From NCBI RefSeq assembly GCF_023065955.2, contig NW_026623100.1:16097001-16161000 (forward strand): a stretch of DNA of 64,000 nt. The letters run 5' to 3'. This stretch comes from Ursus arctos. Taxonomy: Eukaryota > Chordata > Mammalia > Carnivora > Ursidae. The notes under the pieces are model-generated. The model saw only the letters and a program-made list of their open reading frames with translations, made no database searches and was not told where the DNA came from. Of the stretch, positions 56,771 through 64,000 are shown piece after piece (positions within the stretch are counted from its first letter, which is position 1; each line of letters opens with the position of its first letter). Both the position numbers and the translations under genes were made by a program.

Positions 56771-56879
56771 ATTTTAATTATAATTATTATTTTTCAGTAA
56801 GCTCTCAGCCCAGCGTGGGGCTTGAACTCAGGACCCCGAGATTAATAGTCCATGCTCTATGGACTGAGCCAGCCAGGGC
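56771..56879 (-). mobile_element. Short-form canSINE, antisense
   Basis: Flanked by gggaaggggaattta on both sides; AGTAAGCTCTCAGCCCAGCG body. Confidence 0.85.
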
Positions 56880-57039
56880 CGGGGAAGGGGAATTTACTGG
56901 CCAGACCCCAGACCTGCAGTGAGAGGCGAGGAGCACTCCAGGCTGCGGAAAATGTAGGTCTGTTGGAAAGTAGTCTGCAGTCTGATGATCCAACTTCCTC
57001 TGCTTCCCAATGTATTTGAGTTTTAACTTGCTGGCCCGT

Positions 57040-57222
57040 GGTTTCAGAACTGTGCTGATTGTCAGGACTACCCAGGGAGGTTTAAAAAAAAAAATCCCAA
57101 CACCCCACCTTCAGAATTTCCAAGCTTTTATATGTGGGTGGGGCCCAGGAATACCTTTGAAAAGCCCCTCCCCCCCGGGGTAATTCTGCAGCTGAGTCAG
57201 GGTTGGGGCTGCTTCCATGGGT
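57040..57222 (+). mobile_element. MER5A-like hAT element
   Basis: tggtttcagaactgtgctga, cccagggaggtttaaa, gtgggtggggcccaggaata in MER5A order. Confidence 0.55.
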
Positions 57223-57252
57223 TAAGGGTGAGCCAGGGTTAAGGGTGAGCCA
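57219..57252 (+). repeat. 17-bp direct tandem duplication
   Basis: GGGTTAAGGGTGAGCCA occurs twice head to tail about 1 kb upstream of MSH2. Confidence 0.85.
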
Positions 57253-57439
57253 CACAGGAGCGTGCAATACCATTCCTAAGGCAGGTAACTGCAGGACACA
57301 TCCTGACCTGCAGGTCTTTTTTGCTCATTAAAACAAAAACAAAAACAAAACACCCTATCTTTTTTTTTCACCTTAACAGTTATCTTCTAACAGTTTACTT
57401 ACTATAAATTTATTTACTGTATCATCTGAATTCATTCAT

Positions 57440-57545
57440 TAGAATGTAAACTGAACATTACTAGCGATCCTCAGATTCTAGAAGGGCCTGGCACATAGAA
57501 GGCCACATAAATGCGGTTTTGAATGAATGAATGAATCAAAGATTG
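57440..57545 (+). mobile_element. L2 3' end
   Basis: tagaatgtaaactgaacatt ... gggcctggcacatagaaggc ... gaatgaatgaatgaatc. Confidence 0.65.
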
Positions 57546-57669
57546 GAGGAAACGAGAATGTGGCTAGTACAGAGCGATAAGGAGGTTATGGAAAAACCTA
57601 TTATCTTGATGTTGGCAATTTGCTTAAAAAGGAAAAGGAAGACTGTTAGGGAGAGAGGGGTGCAGTTTT

Positions 57670-57770
57670 ATTTTCTTAGTTCCAGTTTTAACGTACAGTG
57701 TTACGTTACTTATAGGTGTACAATGTAGTGATTCAACGATTCTATACATTAGTCAGTGCTCAGAGAAGAG
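57670..57770 (-). mobile_element. Short L1 fragment, antisense
   Basis: gtacagtgttacgttactta ... aggtgtacaatgtagtgatt. Confidence 0.6.
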
Positions 57771-58020
57771 GTGAGGTTTTTAAAACACGTAGTAGGATGG
57801 GGAGAAAGGCTAGTTTTTCTTTGTTCTCGAGTTTCTTTCCGATTTCCCTCTCATGCTTCCGGGTACATAATAAACTCAAAACCGCCAGAACGACCCACCT
57901 GGCCGCCTTCCCTAATTATCCATCCACCCGGACTCCACGCGGGAGCAGCAGAGAAAAACACCTGGATCCGAAATCTTTTAAGGATGGCCGTCTGCCAGGG
58001 TCGGCGCGCGACCTAGGTTT

Positions 58021-58032
58021 ACGCATGCGCAG
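58021..58032. promoter_or_regulatory. NRF-1-like site in MSH2 promoter
   Basis: ACGCATGCGCAG, close to the palindromic NRF-1 consensus, about 220 nt upstream of the MSH2 ATG. Confidence 0.45.
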
Positions 58033-58080
58033 TAGGCAGAGCTACCAACGTGCGCGGGAAGCTGGGCCGCGTCCGCTTAT

Positions 58081-58140
58081 GATTGGCTGCCGTGGCGGAC
58101 TCCCACCCACCGAAACGCAGCGGTGGGTGCTGATTGGGTG
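58081..58140. promoter_or_regulatory. Paired inverted CCAAT boxes in MSH2 promoter
   Basis: GATTGGCTG at 58081 and TGATTGGGTG at 58131: two NF-Y-type ATTGG cores 51 nt apart, about 170 and 120 nt before the ATG. Confidence 0.45.
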
Positions 58141-58199
58141 TCTCAGCAAAGGCCGGACGCCGCACGGGAGGGAGGGAAGGGAGGCGGGAAACAGCTTAG

Positions 58200-58721
<522 letters not shown>

Positions 58722-58934
58722 TAATTGCACAGCAGTCGTGTGGGTGTCTGCCCATGGCCGCGCCTTGGCCCTGTAGATCTCCCCGCAAACTCCGGTCCAG
58801 GACTGAGATTTAAAATAGAAGGGAGTTTGGGAGACCATTTCATGTCACCAGTGTGGTTTTGCCCACATTTCACTTACACCTATGGTTCAGCGCAGGGGTC
58901 TGGAATGGGTTACTATTGATAGGTGGTATTGCCA

Positions 58935-59040
58935 AGTGGTCAGGATTTCGGACTTGGAGCCAGGTTTCGTGGTTTCACGTTGCGGCGCCTCCACTTAATA
59001 GCTGTGTGACTTTGGACTAGTCACGTATGTCTTGGCCTCA
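58935..59040 (+). mobile_element. MIR fragment, MSH2 intron 1
   Basis: cttaatagctgtgtgacttt and ggactagtcacg match the MIR core. Confidence 0.65.
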
Positions 59041-59254
59041 GCTCGGCCTTGCGTGCCCTCGGTAATCCGGCCCCAGCTCTCCCGCATCATCTCTCCCTGT
59101 AAGGCTGCAAACTTCTCACCCTATGTGAGCTCGATGTTCTAGATGCTTTATGTTCATTGCTTTACTCCCTGGCGCTGTTGTGATGATGGAAAGAGCATTC
59201 TGGGGGGAAGTGAGGAGTCGTGGGTTCTAGTGCTGCCTTTGCCACATGCAGATG

Positions 59255-59800
59255 GGATGTTAATGTTTCATTTATCAGACAAAAATTTATTGAATGCTGC
59301 TGTATCAGACAGGGTTATGGACACTGGGAAAGACAGTTGTCCTTGCCTTCACAGAGCTCTCTAGTGGAGAGCAAGGCAGAAATGATGGGCTCCATGGGAA
59401 GTTGTTGAAGACAGAAATGGCAACGATTGGAGACCACAGAAGAAGCATTTGATGAAAAATTAAATTCCACTTGAGTCTTGAAGGATGAGGCGTTTGCTGG
59501 GGAGAGGGTCTGAAAAGAGGCAGATGGGTGTCACTGGAGCAGAAAACCAGGAGGAGGGTAGCCCGGGTGGGTGGGGTCAGAGACTGGAAGGCTTTTTTGT
59601 TGCTGTTGTATTGAGTTGAAATTTTATGCTGTAGGCCCAGAGGTTGGATGACTTAAGGTGGAGTGGTGTGTTGGACGTTTGCCTGTAAGATGGGGCGGAT
59701 GGGTTAGAAGGGGCAAGAGGAGAGGTATGAGGATCCGTGAAGACCAGCCAGAGATAGTGAGGGATGGCTTCATGGTTAATGATGGTGTAAGTTGCTATCC
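59255..59800 (-). mobile_element. L2 fragment, antisense, MSH2 intron 1
   Basis: tttattgaatgctgctgtat, ttgtccttgccttcacagag, ttgagtcttgaaggatgagg. Confidence 0.5.
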
Positions 59801-59939
59801 ACTTTTAAAAGTTATTCAAGGCTAGGGCACTTAGCTCACCTATTTTTGTATTATGGGGTTTAGAATAACGTAAGGATTTAAAATGATGTAAAAGATTCTA
59901 AACGTACTTGTATGTTTGTGTGAATTGAATCAGATTTTT

Positions 59940-60143
59940 CTTTTCCTTTTTTGTTTTTGTTTTTTTAGGATTGTATTTATTTGACAGGGAGAGAGAGAGC
60001 ACAAGCAGGGAGAGCAGCAGAGGGAGAGGGAGAAGTAGGCTATTGGCTGAGCTGGGAGCCCGTCGGGGCTTGATCCTAGCACCCTGGGATCATGACCTGA
60101 GCCGAAGGCAGACTCTTAGCCGATTGAGCCACCCAGATGCCTC
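59940..60143 (-). mobile_element. canSINE, antisense, MSH2 intron 1
   Basis: TTTAGGATTGTATTTATTTG start, CCGATTGAGCCACCCAGATG end; flank gaatcagattttt resembles gaatcactgattttt. Confidence 0.85.
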
Positions 60144-60306
60144 TGGAATCACTGATTTTTCAAAGCACTTGTTAATGATTCTAATACTTTTATTTTCTAA
60201 TTTAGATTATGAAAGGAATAATGAATGCTAAGCATTACACCATTTATTAGGAAGGACATTTAGTATGAATATCAGGAATCTTCTATACTGGAGTGTAGAC
60301 TTCTAT

Positions 60307-60486
60307 TTTTTATTTATTAAGATTTTATTTATTTATTTGACAGAGTACAAACAGGGGGAGCGGCAGGGTGAGGGAGAAGCAGGTTTCCGCTGAGCAGAGA
60401 GCCCCATATGGGGCTCCATCCCAGGACCCTGGGATCACGCCCTGAGCCGAAGGCAGACGCTTAACGACTGTGCCACCCAGGCGCCC
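60307..60486 (-). mobile_element. canSINE, antisense, MSH2 intron 1
   Basis: TSDs gagtgtagacttcta and gagtgtagacttata; ends TGTGCCACCCAGGCGCCCC. Confidence 0.9.
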
Positions 60487-60566
60487 CTGAGTGTAGACTT
60501 ATAAAAACAAAAATTTTCCTTTCATTGCTCTTGAAGGTTAAATTTTAGGTGCTTACTAGGCACATT

Positions 60567-60768
60567 TCTTTTTTTTTTTTTTTTTTAAAGATTTTATTTA
60601 TTTATGTGACAGAGAGACAGCCAGCGAGAGAGGGAACACAGCAGGCCAGTGAGAGAGGAAGAAGCAGCCTCCCAGCAGAGGAGCCCGATGTGGGACTCGA
60701 TCCCGGAACGCCGGGATCACGCCCTGAGCTGAAGGCAGACGCTTTAACGACTGTGCTACCCAGGCGCT
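60567..60768 (-). mobile_element. canSINE, bear-type, antisense, MSH2 intron 1
   Basis: Poly-T of about 20, GGAACGCCGGGATCACGCCC block, ends TGCTACCCAGGCGCTCC. Confidence 0.88.
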
Positions 60769-61671
60769 CCATCATTTCTAAGAATAATCTAGACAATCAG
60801 CTATCAGTCATGTTGAGAGCGGTGTTAAATGTGAATTTCACTTTTCAGAGATTAGCAAGTAAATGTGTGTTTTCCTATGGATCTAGTTCTTAGGTTACAC
60901 ATTTATGCCAAACGCACACTTAGGTAAAAGATTGTTCTAATATATGTTTGGGTAGGATAATAGCAGTTATAAAAAGATTGATCATTTTTTACTAGAAATT
61001 GTCTGAAATAAGTGAAAGAGGGAGGGACTCAAAAACAAAAATGTCCCAGAGATCCCCAAAGTGGGTGTCCTGCAGTTTTCACTGTGCAAAGTACAGTGTA
61101 ACTGAGCGTCTGTTTAAATACTGTATGTTGATGTAAGCCTGCCAATACTTGTTTCTTGGGAGGAATTTTCCTTCGTTTAGTATTATGCCATACAGGTAAA
61201 GGGTTAACAAAACCTTTTCCTTTGCTTCTCTGTTCCACCTGGAAACCTTGGTCAAGTTAAGAAGGGTTAGGTACATTTCTAGGCAGCATTGCTTATTGAA
61301 GAAATGACCCTAGACTGGTAAATTATATCTGGACTGTAATGTGTGATGAACTATAAATACCTGATGAGGGTCCCATGCACTTGCACTTGAGGCAAATCTT
61401 GGAGCCTGTGACCTTTTCCTGCGTTCTTTAGCAGTCATACTTGCTTCTGACTATAGAAGACCGAAATCGTTAGAACTCCCTCAATTTCCTGCCCTCAAAC
61501 CTCTACTTTTTAAAAAAATATAACAGCCTGTTGAGGTATTATTTGCATACAGTTTGATTCACACATTTATTTATTTTTGATTCACACATGTAAATTATAC
61601 AATTCAGTGTTTTATAATTCAGTGGTTTTTAGTATATTCACAAAATTAAGCAACCATTATCGCAGTGCATC

Positions 61672-61805
61672 TTTTTTTTTTTTTTTAATAGGCTCCATGC
61701 CCAGCATGGAGCCCAACATGGGGCTTGAACTCACGACCCTGAGATCAAGACCTGAGCTGAGATCAAGAGGTGGACGCTCAACCGACTGAGCCACCCAGAC
61801 GCCCC
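61672..61805 (-). mobile_element. Short-form canSINE, antisense, in L1
   Basis: Flanks cagtgcatctttt and tagtacatctttc; ends CCGACTGAGCCACCCAGACG. Confidence 0.85.
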
Positions 61806-61827
61806 ACCATAGTACATCTTTCTTATT

Positions 61828-62013
61828 TATTTATTTATTTTATTTTATTTTATTTTATTTTATTTATTTCAACTTTTTTAAAAATTTTAATTCAATTAAA
61901 TATTTTTACTTATTTTTTAAAGTAATCTCTACACCCAACATGGGGCTCGACCTCAAGACCCTTAGATCAAGAGTCGGATGGATGCTGTAACCAACTGAGC
62001 CAGTCAGGTGCCC
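61828..62013 (-). mobile_element. Short-form canSINE with TTTTA-rich tail, in L1
   Basis: (TTTTA)n at about 61828-61868, then AGTAATCTCTACACCCAACA and CTGAGCCAGTCAGGTGCCCC. Confidence 0.82.
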
Positions 62014-62179
62014 CACAGTAAATTTTTAAAAATATTTTTGTCAGTCCTCAAAAGAAACCCTGGGCCCACTAGCAGTCACCCTCCCCCCGCCCCCCATTCT
62101 CCCAACACTAGACGACCACTAACCTGCCTTCTCTCTAGATTTGTTTATTCTGGACATTTCATAAAAATGGAATCATAAG

Positions 62180-62330
62180 GGCACCTGGGTGGTTCAGTCG
62201 GTTAAGCATCAGCCTTCGGCTCAGGTCATGTCCAGCTTCCTTGCTCAGCCAAGAGTCTGCTTCTCCCTCTGCCCCTCCTGCTGCTTGTGTGTTCTCTCTC
62301 TCGCAAATAAGTAAATAAAATCTTTTTTAA
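62180..62330 (+). mobile_element. canSINE with internal deletion, in L1
   Basis: TSD aaaaatggaatcataa on both sides (62164 and 62331). Missing part of the ...ATCCCAGGGTCCTGGGATC middle. Confidence 0.9.
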
Positions 62331-62393
62331 AAAATGGAATCATAATATGTGGTCTTTCTAACTGGGTTCTTTCACTTAATATTTTCAAGGTAC

Positions 62394-62549
62394 AGGACAC
62401 CTGGGTGTGGGTGGCTCAGTTGGTTAAGCATCTGCCTTCAGCTTAGGGGATGGGTCCTGGGATCGAGTGCTGCATCGGGCTCCATGCTCAGCGGGGAGCC
62501 TGCTTCTCCTGCTTGTTCTTTCTCTCTCTCTCTGGAAATAAAATCTTAA
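62394..62549 (+). mobile_element. canSINE, shortened, in L1
   Basis: Flanks atattttcaaggtac and atattttcagggttc; contains a GGTGTGGGTGGCTCAG head duplication. Confidence 0.88.
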
Positions 62550-62851
62550 AATATTTTCAGGGTTCATCTCTGCTATCAGGACTTCATTCCTTTTTATTGA
62601 CAAATAATATTTATTGTGTGGATATACCATATCTTGTTTTTACCTATTTGCCATTTCAAAGACATTTGAGTTACTTCTTGAACCTCTACTTTTTAATTTC
62701 ATCTGTACCCATTCTTGCCTTCCCTATTGTGCCAGTGAAGAGGTGAGCCTTTTTTGTGGTCTGGATCTCATCCCCTCTTCTCAGAGGTAGCTTTCTGTTT
62801 CCTCTTCTCTGTCTGGTTCTAGTTCATTCTATTGGCATTTAGACTTACATC

Positions 62852-63028
62852 TTTTTTTTTTTTTTTTAAGATTTTATTTACTTATGAGAGAGAGAGGGAG
62901 AGAGAGGCAGAGGGAGAAACAGGGTCCCTGTGGAGCAGGGAGCCCTACGTGGGGCTCCATCCCAGGACCCTGGGATCATGACCTGAGCCGAAGGCAGACG
63001 CTTAACTGACTGAGCCACTGAGGCACCC
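62852..63028 (-). mobile_element. canSINE, antisense, MSH2 intron 1
   Basis: Flanks tagacttacatc and tagacttattca; standard antisense body. Confidence 0.88.
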
Positions 63029-63107
63029 TAGACTTATTCACACCTTTTTAGCTACTTTTAATCTTCAACATCTAGTGCTCACATTATTATAAAAAAGCCC
63101 TGTGAGG

Positions 63108-63288
63108 GTCTCCTGGGTGGCTCAGTTGGTTAAATGGCTGCTTTCAGCTTGGGTCATGATCTCAGGGTCCTGGGATCGAGCCCCCTATTGGGCTCCCTGC
63201 TCAGTGGGGAGTCTGCTTCTCCCTCTCCCTCTGCTCTCTCACTTGCATTCTCTCTCAAATAAATGAATAAAATCTTTAAAAAAAAAAA
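63108..63288 (+). mobile_element. canSINE, MSH2 intron 1
   Basis: TSDs aaagccctgtgag and aaagccttgtgag. Confidence 0.9.
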
Positions 63289-63299
63289 AAAAGCCTTGT

Positions 63300-63640
63300 G
63301 AGATGGGTTAGTACCTAGCTCCAATTTATAGATAAGGAAGCTGAGTGACTGAAAAAGAAAGTTACTTTTTGCCTCTTTTGCTGTCAGAACTCAGACAGCA
63401 TCTCCTTTTGGGAGCCTTTCTTGATTCCCATGTTAAGACGGCCGGGTTAGCTGCCCCTCTTGGGTGTTCCCTGCCCTTGGACCTTCTCCTTACCCTAGAC
63501 ACAGCGTTTATTCTACCTATTGCCTGTGTATCCCAATGGACTGAAAGCTCCTAGAGAGCAGGAACTGTGTTTTAACCAATGTCTGCCTCTGAATCCTGGC
63601 CCCTGGCACAATGCCCACGTGTAGCAGACACATGGTGATT
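63300..63640 (+). mobile_element. L2 3' end preceded by a MIR piece, MSH2 intron 1
   Basis: Inverted MIR piece (gataaggaagctgagtgact) then L2 (ctgaaagctcctagagagca, cccctggcacaatgcccacg). Confidence 0.55.
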
Positions 63641-64000
63641 CTTAGCTGAAAGGTTGGGGGCTCCACATTATTGAAGAGAAGAATCTCGTACGAACGTGAG
63701 GCTCTTCCTTCTGCTGTACCCCAGGTGGAGGCTGGGTAGCTTTCTGTTCCTGTTGCCCTTGTTTCACACCAGAAGGTCAGTTTTACTTCCCAGCTGGTTA
63801 GACAAAGCATACGATGCCAGTCTCTTCACCAGGAACATAGAGTAGCTGTGCTTTAGGTGCTTGTCAGTAAATAAGATTTACAATGCACTGCCATGCAGTA
63901 TGTCATAAAAACTCCTTTGAGAGAAATAGTATCTTTGGAGGATAACCTTGGCAGTTGGGCAGCCCGACTGTGCATTAGCAATGGCGATAGAGGAGGCCAT

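Larger units (their letters stand above)
61510..62690 (-). mobile_element. L1M 3' fragment, antisense, cut by four canSINEs
   Basis: Pieces in order: ttcagtggtttttagtatat, tctggacatttcataaaaat, ttcacttaatattttcaagg, ttgtgtggatataccatatc. Confidence 0.72.

Noticed and set aside
62400..64000. MSH2 exon 2
   Set aside because: No frame resembling the expected exon 2 protein with GT-AG boundaries before the window ends.

Overview
This window is nuclear DNA from a carnivoran mammal. It carries dozens of tRNA-Lys-derived canSINEs, and many share a 3' half typical of the bear-lineage subfamily (an '...aacgccgggatcacgccctgagccg' block read from the antisense side). A caniform, most likely a bear (Ursidae), is the best guess. 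The species call is an inference from SINE subfamily, not proven.

Two protein-coding genes are recognisable, both on the + strand and in the order known from human 2p21. EPCAM is complete: nine coding exons from 38987 to 50638 encode a 314-residue type I membrane protein, with every exon length equal to the human gene as I know it. A polyadenylation signal follows at 51025. About 7.2 kb further on, MSH2 begins with its CpG-rich promoter and coding exon 1 (58251-58461). The rest of the window is MSH2 intron 1, and I do not see exon 2.

Positions 1 to about 38100 lie upstream of EPCAM and contain no convincing protein gene. This part is old repeats (MIR, L2, L1M, MLT1-like LTR, hAT elements), many canSINEs often nested in one another, two long dinucleotide repeats, an isolated CpG-rich block near 18.5-19.1 kb, a CTCF-like motif at 10410, and two diverged copies of an unassigned 160-bp segment near 26.3 and 28.4 kb. 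Just upstream of EPCAM, on the - strand at 37925-38101, there is a 59-codon open frame with a membrane-like segment that I cannot assign.

The EPCAM promoter and intron 1 form one CpG island (about 38500-39640) with an AP-1-like site, E-boxes and a G-quadruplex motif. EPCAM introns hold nine canSINE copies, eight of them antisense; one ends 52 nt before exon 7. The EPCAM-MSH2 interval holds many SINEs, an MLT1-like LTR, a MER20-like hAT element, a possible ERV1-type solo LTR and a CTCF-like motif. This spacing matters because loss of the EPCAM 3' end in humans causes read-through into MSH2 and its silencing.

Repeat family names are from memory of consensus sequences, without a RepeatMasker run. 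Boundaries of old repeats are approximate. SINE boundaries are better where target-site duplications (TSDs) are visible.
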